DNA of 64,000 nucleotides, from positions 1 to 64,000 of the forward strand of contig JANOQM010000095.1 in the NCBI GenBank assembly GCA_031422295.1, read 5' to 3'. The notes beneath the pieces are model-generated. The model was not told where the DNA came from, ran no database searches, and saw nothing but the letters and a program-made list of their open reading frames with translations. Each line of letters begins with the position of its first letter. Position 1 is the stretch's first letter. This DNA is from JANOMH01 sp031422295 (GTDB lineage Bacteria; Pseudomonadota; Alphaproteobacteria; Rhodobacterales; Rhodobacteraceae). Below are positions 1 through 7,753 of this stretch, piece by piece. Made by a program: the position numbers and the translations under genes.

Positions 1-18
1 CAGATTTCAAATTTCAGA

Positions 19-1290
19 TTACAGATTTATTGAAGCCCCGATGGATTTTTTCTGTCGGGGGTTTTTATATTCCTTTTTCCCTCGCGCCCATCGCCAACCT
101 TCCCCCCCCCCGGCGGCCCCCCCCCCGCCCCTCGTGGGGCGGGGCCCCCCCCCCCGACGCTGCGCCAATGCCACCGCGACCAGCCCGGTCGCACTCGCAT
201 CCACCCCCATCCCCGGCCCGAGGCAGAGCGCGGTGATACGTTTATCCTCCAACACCTCGGCCAAAGCCGCCGAAACGCCGATGGGTCGCAGCATGATCGC
301 ATTCAACTGCGCTGCGTTTTCCGCGATCGCCTCGGGCGGGCAGCCCAGCGTGACCAGCCCCGCCCCGATCCGCAGCGCACCCCGGGCAGAGAGGCGGGCG
401 GCGCCGCCTTGGCCGGAAGGGCCGGAGAGGATGAGGGCGTGACCGTGGGTGAATTTGTGGACTTCCTCACCCGCTCCTGCGTTGTATTTGTCCAGAACAC
501 TATAACCGCCGATAAACTCTGGCCGATACCAAACCTCGTTCACCAAGCGCGAAACTACTGCACGGTTCGGCCTTGTTCCGGTTGCTTTGTCGTATTTTCC
601 CTTCAATGTGTTCATTGACTGTTTTGCAGAAAGTCCAATATCGACAAGGCGAAGACGACCGCAGGCCAAAGGCCCGTCACCCAAGAAGTGGCCTTGTTTG
701 AAATACTGAAAAGAGGCGGTCATATCCGCACACTGCCAGCGTTTATTGGGTATGTTCAGGTCTCGCCCACTATCAGCGCAGAGTCCCGAAGGGACATCGA
801 CAGCCACAAGTTTGCCATGTCGGGTCTTTCTAGCCCCGCTAATCATTGAATCAATTAACCGGGCGACTTCGCCTTCAGGCGTCCGGCTCATACCAATCCC
901 AAACAATGCGTCAATGTGGACTTCAGCAACGGTCGACCAAGGGTCATATTCTACCGAAGGCCGCACCTCCCCCATCTCCACCCACCGCTCATAATTCACC
1001 CGCGCATCCGGCGGCATCTTCTCCGGATCGCCGTACAGAAACACCTCAACCTCCCAGCCCCACTCCTTCAGCAACCGTGCCACCACAAACCCGTCGCCGC
1101 CATTGTTCCCCGGCCCGCACAGCACCACGGCGCGGAACGATCCGGCCCGCAGTTCCGGCCATTCCTCCCACACTGCATCCACCACACCCCGCCCGGCGCG
1201 TTCCATCAGTTCCAGCCCGGTGACTGCGCCCGATGCAATCGCAGCGGCCTCGATGGCGCGCATCTGGGCTGCGGTTAACAGTTCAGTCAT
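19..1290 (-). CDS. nnr: NAD(P)H-hydrate repair enzyme Nnr (epimerase + dehydratase), 3' end corrupted
   Basis: Bifunctional enzyme that repairs hydrated NAD(P)H: an N-terminal YjeF-type epimerase and a C-terminal ribokinase-like ADP/ATP-dependent dehydratase. The start is the ATG at 1290 (MTELLTAAQM...); the frame is open further upstream, but that part has no family character. The motif CGPGNNGGDGF of the epimerase domain is present, and the dehydratase domain starts with HALILSGPSGQGGAARLSARG. After LGPGMGV...VAVALAQR (near 158) the protein turns into Gly/Arg/Pro low complexity encoded by long C runs. The expected continuation with the dehydratase catalytic Asp (VLDADA type) is missing. The gene is very probably intact in the organism and damaged here by sequence error at a contig end. 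It is divergent from glnB. Confidence 0.8.
   Translation of the reverse strand: MTELLTAAQMRAIEAAAIASGAVTGLELMERAGRGVVDAVWEEWPELRAGSFRAVVLCGPGNNGGDGFVVARLLKEWGWEVEVFLYGDPEKMPPDARVNYERWVEMGEVRPSVEYDPWSTVAEVHIDALFGIGMSRTPEGEVARLIDSMISGARKTRHGKLVAVDVPSGLCADSGRDLNIPNKRWQCADMTASFQYFKQGHFLGDGPLACGRLRLVDIGLSAKQSMNTLKGKYDKATGTRPNRAVVSRLVNEVWYRPEFIGGYSVLDKYNAGAGEEVHKFTHGHALILSGPSGQGGAARLSARGALRIGAGLVTLGCPPEAIAENAAQLNAIMLRPIGVSAALAEVLEDKRITALCLGPGMGVDASATGLVAVALAQRRGGGPRPTRGGGGAAGGGEGWRWARGKKEYKNPRQKKSIGASINL
36..66 (+). terminator. terminator-like hairpin at contig edge
   Basis: A 6-bp stem (CCCCGA / TCGGGG) with a 13-nt loop is followed by a short T run. It would terminate a plus-strand gene lying to the left of the window. 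The adjoining sequence (about 100-157) is made of C/G homopolymers that look like assembly noise, so the element itself may not be genuine. Confidence 0.25.
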
Positions 1291-1346
1291 CGCATCGCTC
1301 CTACCTGTTCCCAAACAGCACAAAAAAGCAGCATACTGCCCAATCC

Positions 1347-1363
1347 TGCATCGCACCCTTGCA
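1347..1363. promoter_or_regulatory. possible NtrC-type site upstream of glnB
   Basis: TGCA-N9-TGCA, 17 bp, lies about 95 bp before the glnB start. Spacing and outer half-sites fit the NtrC consensus (TGCAC-N7-GTGCA), but the inner bases do not match well. NtrC control of glnBA is usual in this family. No convincing sigma-54 -24/-12 box was found, so this stays a weak candidate. Confidence 0.25.
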
Positions 1364-1457
1364 ATTCCCGGCCCACCTACCCCGAACTCCCCCCTCGTCA
1401 ATTGAGGCTACCCTGCTAAAGTGGTTTCACCCAGTGAACCAATGCAAGGAGCCGATC

Positions 1458-1796
1458 ATGAAAAAGATCGAGGCGATCATCAAGCCGTTCAAACTCGACG
1501 AGGTCAAAGAGGCCCTGCAAGAGGTCGGCGTGCAAGGGCTTTCTGTGGTCGAGGTCAAAGGATTTGGCCGCCAGAAAGGCCATACCGAACTCTATCGCGG
1601 CGCGGAATATGTCGTTGATTTCCTGCCGAAGGTCAAAATCGAGGTGGTTCTGTCCGACGATCAGGTTGACGCCGCGATTGCCGCGATCATCAGCGCTGCC
1701 AAAACCGACAAGATCGGTGACGGCAAGATTTTCGTGTCGACCATCGAACAGGCCATTCGCATCCGGACCGGCGAATTCGGCGACGACGCGATCTGA
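1458..1796 (+). CDS. glnB: nitrogen regulatory protein P-II
   Basis: Trimeric signalling protein that senses 2-oxoglutarate/ATP/ADP and is uridylylated under nitrogen limitation. It controls GlnE (and so GlnA) and NtrB. At 112 aa it has the standard family length. The start MKKIEAIIKPFKLDEVK is preceded by an AAGGAG ribosome binding site. The T-loop contains the uridylylation tyrosine in the RGAEYVVDFLPK region, and the C-terminus has the family motif GDGKIFV. It lies 42 bp upstream of glnA on the same strand, the classical glnBA operon. An imperfect inverted repeat (GGTTTCAC / GTGAACC) sits just before the ribosome binding site. The closely similar GlnK cannot be fully excluded, but the glnA neighbour and absence of amtB favour GlnB. 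Confidence 0.95.
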   Translation: MKKIEAIIKPFKLDEVKEALQEVGVQGLSVVEVKGFGRQKGHTELYRGAEYVVDFLPKVKIEVVLSDDQVDAAIAAIISAAKTDKIGDGKIFVSTIEQAIRIRTGEFGDDAI

Positions 1797-1838
1797 TCTA
1801 AACTGACAAAGCATCATCCAAGGGGAAAGACTACACCG

Positions 1839-3245
1839 ATGAGCAAAGCCAAATTTCTTAAACTTATCAAGGATGAAGACGTTGAATACGTCGACGTCCG
1901 CTTTACCGATCCGCGCGGCAAATTGCAGCATGTGACGATCATCGCCGATCTGGTCGACGAGGATTTCATCGACGAAGGGTTCATGTTCGACGGCTCCTCC
2001 ATTGCCGGTTGGAAATCCATCGACCAGTCTGACATGAAGCTGATGCTGGACACCGAAAGCGCCTATATCGACCCGTTCTATGCCGAAAAGACCGTCTGCA
2101 TCCATTGCAACGTGGTCGAGCCAGACACGATGGAACCCTACGAGCGTGACCCCCGCGGCACCGCGATCAAGGCCGAGGCTTATCTGAAATCCACCGGCAT
2201 CGGCGACACGGCCTATATGGGTCCCGAGGCCGAATTCTTTATTTTCGACGATGTCCGCTACAGCGTGACGATGAACAAAGTCTCGTTTCAGGTCGACGGC
2301 GTGGACGCCGCCTGGAACAGCGATACCGAATACGAATCCGGCAACACCGGCCACCGCCCCGGCGTCAAGGGTGGCTATTTCCCGGTCAACCCGATTGACG
2401 ATGCGCAGGATATGCGCTCTGAAATGCTGTCCACGATGAAGCGGATGGGCATGAAGGTCGACAAGCATCACCACGAGGTTGCCGCGACCCAACACGAACT
2501 GGGTCTGATTTTCGGCACGCTGACCAAGCAGGCCGATGAGATTCAGAAATACAAATATGTGATCCACAACGTCGCCCAAGCCTATGGCAAGACCGCGACC
2601 TTTATGCCCAAGCCGATTTATGGCGATAACGGCTCGGGCATGCATGTCAACATGTCGATCTGGAAGGGTGGCAAGCCGTTGTTTGCAGGCGATAAATACG
2701 CGGACCTGAGCCAAGAGGCGCTGTATTTCATCGGCGGCATCCTGCACCACGCCAAGGCGCTGAACGCGATCACCAACCCCGGCACCAACAGCTACAAACG
2801 GCTGATCCCAGGGTTCGAGGCCCCCGTGCTGCGCGCCTATTCGGCCCGCAACCGGTCCGGCTGCATTCGTATTCCGTGGTCCGAATCGCCCAAAGCCAAG
2901 CGTGTCGAGGCCCGTTTCCCCGACCCGTCCGCCAACCCCTATCTGTGCTTTTCGGCCCTGCTGATGGCTGGGCTTGACGGGATCAAGAACAAGATCGACC
3001 CGGGCCCGTCGTCGGACAAGGACCTGTATGATCTGCCGCCCGAAGAACTGGCGCTGATCCCGACGGTTTGTGGGTCCTTGCGCGAAGCTTTGCAAGAGCT
3101 TGAAAAGGATATGGATTTCCTGCTGGCCGGTGACGTGTTCACCCGTGATCAGCTGGAAGGATACATGGCGCTGAAGTGGGAAGAGGTTTACGCCTTTGAA
3201 CACACGCCGCATCCGATCGAGTACAAGATGTATTATAGCTGCTAA
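1839..3245 (+). CDS. glnA: glutamine synthetase, type I
   Basis: Cytoplasmic dodecameric enzyme that makes glutamine from glutamate, ammonia and ATP; the entry point of ammonium assimilation. At 468 aa it has the normal GSI length. Recognisable parts are MFDGSSIAGW near residue 50, the metal-binding GPEAEFF, the ATP-site stretch KPIYGDNGSGMHVNMS, NPGTNSYKRLIPGFEAP, and the adenylylation loop near the C-terminus (NLYDLPPEE-like, here KDLYDLPPEE, with its Tyr). It follows glnB by 42 bp and is followed by a strong hairpin terminator, so the pair forms one unit. Activity should be subject to GlnE adenylylation, as the target tyrosine is present. Confidence 0.97.
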   Translation: MSKAKFLKLIKDEDVEYVDVRFTDPRGKLQHVTIIADLVDEDFIDEGFMFDGSSIAGWKSIDQSDMKLMLDTESAYIDPFYAEKTVCIHCNVVEPDTMEPYERDPRGTAIKAEAYLKSTGIGDTAYMGPEAEFFIFDDVRYSVTMNKVSFQVDGVDAAWNSDTEYESGNTGHRPGVKGGYFPVNPIDDAQDMRSEMLSTMKRMGMKVDKHHHEVAATQHELGLIFGTLTKQADEIQKYKYVIHNVAQAYGKTATFMPKPIYGDNGSGMHVNMSIWKGGKPLFAGDKYADLSQEALYFIGGILHHAKALNAITNPGTNSYKRLIPGFEAPVLRAYSARNRSGCIRIPWSESPKAKRVEARFPDPSANPYLCFSALLMAGLDGIKNKIDPGPSSDKDLYDLPPEELALIPTVCGSLREALQELEKDMDFLLAGDVFTRDQLEGYMALKWEEVYAFEHTPHPIEYKMYYSC

Positions 3246-3277
3246 CGCGATGGGCATATTGCCCACCTTTCGAATTG

Positions 3278-3302
3278 GGGCGTCCTTTGGGGCGCCCTTT
3301 TT
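3278..3302 (+). terminator. Rho-independent terminator of glnBA
   Basis: An 8-bp G/C-rich stem (GGGCGTCC / GGGCGCCC, one G-U pair) with a 4-nt loop is followed by TTTTT. It lies 32 bp after the glnA stop codon and separates the operon from dddP. Confidence 0.85.
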
Positions 3303-3381
3303 CATTTGGCGACATGACATGTCGAAATCGGACCGGACACCGTCGCCCTGCCCCCGCACGATGCCGCAAAAGGGGCAAACC

Positions 3382-4722
3382 ATGACCACGCATCACCGCG
3401 ACAGCCGCAAGATCGACCCGACACGCGGTGCCACCCTTGCCGATGGCTCGCCCAACGACAATGACCGGGTCGAGATCGGCCCGACCCAACTGGCCTATGC
3501 TGAATGGGCCGCCGCCGGCCTGACCCTGCCCAACCTGCCCCGGATGCGGGCCTTTCGGCACCAACGGCTGATTGCCGCTGTCAATGCCCGCAACTATGGC
3601 GGCATTCTGATGTTTGACCCGCTCAACATCCGCTACGCCACCGACAGCACCAATATGCAGCTGTGGAACACCCATAACGCCTTTCGGGCGGTGCTGCTGT
3701 GCGCCGACGGCTATATGGTGATATGGGATTACAAAAACGGCATGTTTCTAAGCCAATTCAACCCCTTGGTGCGCGAACAACGCTCCGGCGCGGACCTGTT
3801 TTATTTCGACCGGGGCGATAAAGTTGCGCCCGCTGCCGATAAATTCAGCCGCGAAGTCGCGGACCTGATCCGACAACATGGCGGGTCCAATATGCGCCTT
3901 GGCGTCGATAAAGTCATGATCGAAGGACTGCGCGCGCTTGAGGCTCAGGGGTTCACCGTCCTGCCCGGCGAGGAACTGACCGAAAAAACACGCGGCATCA
4001 AAGGCCCCGACGAAATCGCCGCCATGCGCTGCGCCAGCCACGCTTGCGAAGCTGCCATCACAGTGATGGAAAACGCCGCCCGGACCAATATCCCACTGGG
4101 CAACATGTCCGAGGATGATATCTGGGCTATCCTGCACGCCGAAAACATCCGGCGCGGCGGCGAATGGATCGAAACCCGGCTCTTGGCTTCTGGCCCGCGC
4201 ACCAATCCGTGGTTTCAGGAATGTGGGCCGCGTATCGTGCGCAATAATGAAATTGTGGCCTTCGATACCGATCTGATTGGCGCCTATGGCATCTGCGTTG
4301 ATATCAGCCGGACATGGTGGATCGGTGACCAAAAACCCCGCCCGGACATGATCGACGCGATGAAAATCGCCCGTGAGCATATCGATCACAACATGGCCCT
4401 GCTCGGCCCCGGCGTGCCGCTGCGTGACATTACGTTCAAAGCCCACCGGCTGCCCGACATCATGCAAAAACAGAAATACGGCTGCCTGATGCACGGGGTC
4501 GGTTTGTGCGATGAATGGCCGCTGATCGCCTACGAGGATGCCTATGTCGAAGGGTCATTCGACTACCATCTGGAACCCGGCATGTGCATCTGTGTCGAGG
4601 CGTTGGTGTCACCTGAGGGCGGCGATTTCTCGATCAAACTGGAAGATCAGGTGCTGATTACCGAAACCGGATACGAAAACCTGACAAAATACCCATTCGA
4701 TGCGCGGCTTATAGCGACGTAA
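3382..4722 (+). CDS. dddP: dimethylsulfoniopropionate (DMSP) lyase DddP
   Basis: Cleaves the algal osmolyte DMSP to dimethylsulfide and acrylate. It belongs to the M24 creatinase/aminopeptidase-P fold but is a lyase. The start at 3382 (MTTHHRDSRKIDP) follows AGGGG and gives 446 aa, the DddP length. The N-terminal half carries the very characteristic FDPLNIRYATDSTNMQLWNT. Counting from this start, the metal ligands fall at D295, D297, D307, H371, E406 and E421, and the proposed nucleophile at D377 (HGVGLCDEWP). These are the positions I recall for characterised Roseobacter DddP. No other DMSP gene (dddC/dddD/dmdA, acrylate metabolism) is adjacent. The gene appears to be single, between the glnA terminator and a minus-strand pair. 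Confidence 0.95.
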   Translation: MTTHHRDSRKIDPTRGATLADGSPNDNDRVEIGPTQLAYAEWAAAGLTLPNLPRMRAFRHQRLIAAVNARNYGGILMFDPLNIRYATDSTNMQLWNTHNAFRAVLLCADGYMVIWDYKNGMFLSQFNPLVREQRSGADLFYFDRGDKVAPAADKFSREVADLIRQHGGSNMRLGVDKVMIEGLRALEAQGFTVLPGEELTEKTRGIKGPDEIAAMRCASHACEAAITVMENAARTNIPLGNMSEDDIWAILHAENIRRGGEWIETRLLASGPRTNPWFQECGPRIVRNNEIVAFDTDLIGAYGICVDISRTWWIGDQKPRPDMIDAMKIAREHIDHNMALLGPGVPLRDITFKAHRLPDIMQKQKYGCLMHGVGLCDEWPLIAYEDAYVEGSFDYHLEPGMCICVEALVSPEGGDFSIKLEDQVLITETGYENLTKYPFDARLIAT

Positions 4723-4728
4723 CTTTGG

Positions 4729-4768
4729 TTTTCGGAGTTGTCTAAATACCTCCGCCGGAGGCATCCAC
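4729..4768 (-). repeat. dispersed intergenic hairpin repeat, copy 1
   Basis: Read on the minus strand: a CCTCC-GGC-GGAGG hairpin, then TATTTA and a conserved tail CAACTCCGAAAA. A near-identical copy lies at 19974-20013. Both follow a minus-strand stop codon, which suggests a terminator-like role. The same hairpin type is widespread in Rhodobacteraceae intergenic regions. Confidence 0.7.
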
Positions 4769-4769
4769 C

Positions 4770-5183
4770 TTACCGGCAATATCGGGTTGACATAACATAG
4801 CCCTTGCCTGGGCCTGACACTTGCCAGATCGCGGTCCAGACTGGCCAATCGGCGAATTCATACGTGACGCGGTACAAATCCGCCCCGCAAAGGTGATCGG
4901 TTCCCGCGCCACTAACCCCCGGTCGGAATTGATGAAAATCGCGGCCATCCGCAAAAGATACCGCCACACTGTCAGGCCCGAATGCCCAGGTATAGTGCCG
5001 CGTGGCGGTCAAAGATGGGCCCTGTGCCAATTGCAGGATACCCGTCTCGTGATAGTCCAACCCCTGCGGGGCAACCGGGGTCAGCACGGCCTTGCCCACA
5101 AACCGGCCCGCCTGCCCGGCCAGGCGGTCGGTAATGTCGCGGGAAATGGTCCATTCGCCCGCAAAATCATCCCGCCCCGTCAC
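4770..5183 (-). CDS. DUF6314 family protein
   Basis: A 137-aa protein with the look of the DUF6314 family found in Rhodobacterales: FAGEWTISRDI near the N-terminus, then a repeated beta-rich pattern ending ...YEFADWPVWTAIWQVSGPGK. I see no signal peptide or membrane segment, so it is probably cytoplasmic; the fold resembles small beta-barrel ligand-binding proteins, but this is a guess. The start is taken as the GTG at 5183 because it overlaps the upstream gene's stop (GTGA), a sign of translational coupling. Its reaction is unknown. A hairpin repeat follows directly after the stop codon. Confidence 0.65.
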   Translation of the reverse strand: MTGRDDFAGEWTISRDITDRLAGQAGRFVGKAVLTPVAPQGLDYHETGILQLAQGPSLTATRHYTWAFGPDSVAVSFADGRDFHQFRPGVSGAGTDHLCGADLYRVTYEFADWPVWTAIWQVSGPGKGYVMSTRYCR

Positions 5184-5512
5184 TGCAAATAGGTCCCTTG
5201 CGTGACCGACCCATCGGCGCCGACAAATCGCACAGCACCCTCTTTTGCCTCGACCAGATAGCAGTCCCATTCCGCTGCTGGCGGCCACAGACTGCAATAC
5301 ATATCACCGTCAACGCGCCATTCGCCAGAACTGGGTTCATTGGCGAAATACACCGTCACACCACCCGCCTCGAAATTCTGGCTGGCATCGCCATAGTTCA
5401 GCGAACGTCCCTCTAATGCCGCCTTTATCGCCCCACCGTCCAGCGCCCGCCATTCCTCGGCTTGGCCAACTATGGGCCATACCGCCAAAACCACCGCTAA
5501 AACCCGCATCAT
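5180..5512 (-). CDS. small secreted protein of unknown function
   Basis: About 110 aa with a clear signal peptide (MMRVLAVVLAVWPIVGQA, cleavage near AEEW). The mature part has the pattern ALEGRSLNYGDASQNFEAGG, followed by GEWRVDGDMYCSLWPPAAEW, seen in short periplasmic proteins of Rhodobacteraceae. Two cysteines (in MYCSLW and WDCYLV) could form a disulfide. The start at 5512 is preferred over 5524 because GGGGA lies just upstream. It overlaps the next gene by 4 nt, so the two are probably translated together. No function is known to me. Confidence 0.65.
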   Translation of the reverse strand: MMRVLAVVLAVWPIVGQAEEWRALDGGAIKAALEGRSLNYGDASQNFEAGGVTVYFANEPSSGEWRVDGDMYCSLWPPAAEWDCYLVEAKEGAVRFVGADGSVTQGTYLQ

Positions 5513-5587
5513 CCTGTTCCCCATCTTGTGACCCTGCGCTGCACATCCTATGACGCAGGCGACCCCACGATAACCCATAAAAGGCAT

Positions 5588-5599
5588 GGTTCATGAACC
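5588..5599. promoter_or_regulatory. perfect palindrome across the purB start codon
   Basis: GGTTCATGAACC is a perfect 12-bp palindrome whose centre is the purB ATG. It may be chance or may modulate initiation. The ribosome binding site AAAAGG lies just upstream. Confidence 0.3.
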
Positions 5600-6903
5600 C
5601 CCGCTATTCCCGCCCTGACATGGTGGCTATCTGGTCGCCGGACACCAAATTCAAAATCTGGTTCGAGATTGAGGCCCATGCCTGCGATGCACAGGCTGCC
5701 ATTGGCGTGATCCCCGCCGCCAATGCCGCCGCCGTCTGGAAGGCCCGTGACGTGCAATTTGACGTGGCCCGGATTGACGAGATCGAGGCCGTAACCAAAC
5801 ACGATGTCATCGCCTTTCTGACCCATCTGGCCGAACATATCGGGGCGGATGATGCCCGTTTCGTGCATCAGGGCATGACCAGTTCCGATGTGCTGGACAC
5901 CACGTTCAACGTGCAACTGGTCCGGGCCACTGATCTGCTGCTGGTCGGATTGGACCGGGTGCTGACAGCGCTGAAAGCCCGCGCCATGGAGCATAAGAAT
6001 ACCCTACGCATCGGGCGGTCACATGGCATTCATGCCGAACCCACCACCATGGGCCTGACATTCGCCCGATTTTACGCCGAAATGGCCCGGAACCGCACCC
6101 GCCTGCTGGCGGCAAGGGCTGAAATCAGCACAGGTGCCATTTCCGGGGCAGTCGGCACCTTTGCCAATATCGACCCCAGCGTTGAAGAACATGTCTGCAA
6201 AATGCTGGGCCTGACCCCGGAACCGATCAGCACGCAAGTGATCCCGCGTGACCGCCATGCGATGTATTTTGCAACCCTTGGGGTCATCGCGTCGGGCATC
6301 GAGAACATTGCCATCGAAATCCGCCACATGCAGCGCACCGAAGTGCTGGAGGCCGAGGAGTTCTTTTCCCCCGGCCAAAAAGGCTCGTCCGCCATGCCGC
6401 ATAAGCGTAACCCGGTCTTGTCCGAAAACCTGACCGGGCTGGCCCGCCTGGTGCGGATGTCGGTGATCCCGGCGCTGGAAAACGTAGCCCTATGGCACGA
6501 GCGGGATATCAGCCATTCATCCGTTGAACGGGCGATTGGCCCGGACACCACAATCACGCTGGATTTCGCACTGCACCGGCTGGCCGGACTGGTCGAAAAG
6601 CTGGTGATCTATCCGACCAATATGCTGGCCAACATGAACAAGTTCCGGGGATTGGTGATGTCGCAGCGGGTGCTGCTGGCGCTGACACAGGCCGGTGTGA
6701 GCCGCGAAGATGCCTACCGTCTGGTTCAGCGCAATGCGATGCGGGTCTGGGATCACGGGGCCGATTTCAAGACCGAACTTTTGGCCGACTCCGAAGTGAC
6801 GGCGGCGTTAAGTGTCGCCGAGATCGAGGATAAATTCGATCTCGGCTATCATACCAAGCACGTCGACAGGATTTTTGCGCGCGTCTTCGAGAGCAAATCA
6901 TAA
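5593..6903 (+). CDS. purB: adenylosuccinate lyase
   Basis: Catalyses two fumarate-releasing steps in purine synthesis: SAICAR to AICAR and adenylosuccinate to AMP. It is a cytoplasmic homotetramer of the fumarase/aspartase superfamily. At 436 aa it has normal length. It starts MNPRYSRPDMVAIWSP, typical of the family, and contains TSSDVLDT near residue 97 and the signature loop GSSAMPHKRNP, whose serine is the catalytic residue. It also has the conserved IGRSHGIHAEPTT with the catalytic His. The start is fixed by AAAAGG upstream. It converges on luxI, leaving only about 40 bp between the stop codons. Confidence 0.96.
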   Translation: MNPRYSRPDMVAIWSPDTKFKIWFEIEAHACDAQAAIGVIPAANAAAVWKARDVQFDVARIDEIEAVTKHDVIAFLTHLAEHIGADDARFVHQGMTSSDVLDTTFNVQLVRATDLLLVGLDRVLTALKARAMEHKNTLRIGRSHGIHAEPTTMGLTFARFYAEMARNRTRLLAARAEISTGAISGAVGTFANIDPSVEEHVCKMLGLTPEPISTQVIPRDRHAMYFATLGVIASGIENIAIEIRHMQRTEVLEAEEFFSPGQKGSSAMPHKRNPVLSENLTGLARLVRMSVIPALENVALWHERDISHSSVERAIGPDTTITLDFALHRLAGLVEKLVIYPTNMLANMNKFRGLVMSQRVLLALTQAGVSREDAYRLVQRNAMRVWDHGADFKTELLADSEVTAALSVAEIEDKFDLGYHTKHVDRIFARVFESKS

Positions 6904-6945
6904 GCGCCACGCTCACCCCCCCGGGCTGGCTGTGCTTGCGATTGC

Positions 6946-7614
6946 TCAGGCGGGGGCGTGTAAAACCTGCGGCTGGTTGATGATATGCGTCGGACGACTG
7001 GGATGTGCGGCACGCGGCATGGCCATCGGCAGACGTTCGGTGCTGATCGCCATCACCGCGTATTTATGCCCGTCATCGGCATTGACATACGGCTTGCCCA
7101 TCAGGTCCGCGTCATAGCCCAACTGCCGCAAAGCGCGCAGTAACCACAGGTTGGACAGCGAGATAAGCTTATCCGCGCCGCAATCTTCGGCCATGTCGAT
7201 CAGCCCGTCCACGATCAGTTCCAGACAGCGCACCCGGTCCGGCATGGCCGTGATATGCGGTGCGATCACCAGCCGCGTGCATTCCCAGACCTTCGGGCTG
7301 GTAATCTGTTCGGCGATAACATCCGATGGAATGGTGGACAACTTGCCGGATACGGCATCACCCAGCATATAAGTATAGGATCCCCAAATTGCCGAAGTCG
7401 GCATCGCCCGCGCACCCGCGATCACTTCGCCGTCACGCAGCACCAGCGAATAGCGCGCAAGCGGGTTATCATACTGGTCCATCTCATAGCGGTCATCATG
7501 CGGGATGCCCCAGCCCAGCGTATCGACAAAGAATTTTTTGCGCAGCGCGAGGTAGTCAAAATACGCCGATCCGTACTGATGCAGCCCCGACAATTCAAAC
7601 GTGACGTTTTCCAT
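6946..7614 (-). CDS. LuxI-family acyl-homoserine lactone synthase
   Basis: Makes an N-acyl-homoserine lactone signal from S-adenosylmethionine and an acyl donor. 222 aa from the ATG at 7614, which follows AAGGAGA. The invariant LuxI residues are all visible: R25, F29, W35, D46, D49 and R69 in the N-terminal half, and the Glu in WECTRL, so it should be active. Acyl chain length cannot be read from the sequence. It is encoded downstream of, and on the same strand as, a LuxR-type regulator, with 140 bp of AT-rich DNA between them holding a lux-box-like dyad. Its 3' end converges with purB. Confidence 0.92.
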   Translation of the reverse strand: MENVTFELSGLHQYGSAYFDYLALRKKFFVDTLGWGIPHDDRYEMDQYDNPLARYSLVLRDGEVIAGARAMPTSAIWGSYTYMLGDAVSGKLSTIPSDVIAEQITSPKVWECTRLVIAPHITAMPDRVRCLELIVDGLIDMAEDCGADKLISLSNLWLLRALRQLGYDADLMGKPYVNADDGHKYAVMAISTERLPMAMPRAAHPSRPTHIINQPQVLHAPA

Positions 7615-7709
7615 GTTTGCTCTCCTTAATGGAGAGTCCATTTAGCAACGATTTTGGTGACAAGTTAACTAGGTCAATGAAAATAATGCAGCCTCAAGAG
7701 TGAGAACAT

Positions 7710-7735
7710 TAACAATAATCTACTTATAGTTGTAA
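7710..7735. promoter_or_regulatory. lux-box-like imperfect dyad upstream of luxI
   Basis: TTAACAATAATC facing CTTATAGTTGTAA forms an imperfect inverted repeat in the AT-rich spacer between luxR and luxI, about 100-120 bp before the luxI start. It is a candidate LuxR binding site by position; sequence support is weak. Confidence 0.3.
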
Positions 7736-7753
7736 AAATCGTCCGAATACCAG

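Noticed and set aside
1416..3389. 657-aa open frame antisense to glnB and glnA
   Set aside because: Shadow of two well-supported genes on the plus strand; its translation has no family features and reflects G+C-rich codon use.
6904..6945. C-rich/G-rich stem between purB and luxI considered as a terminator
   Set aside because: Pairing is interrupted, overlaps the luxI 3' end and is not followed by a T run on either strand.
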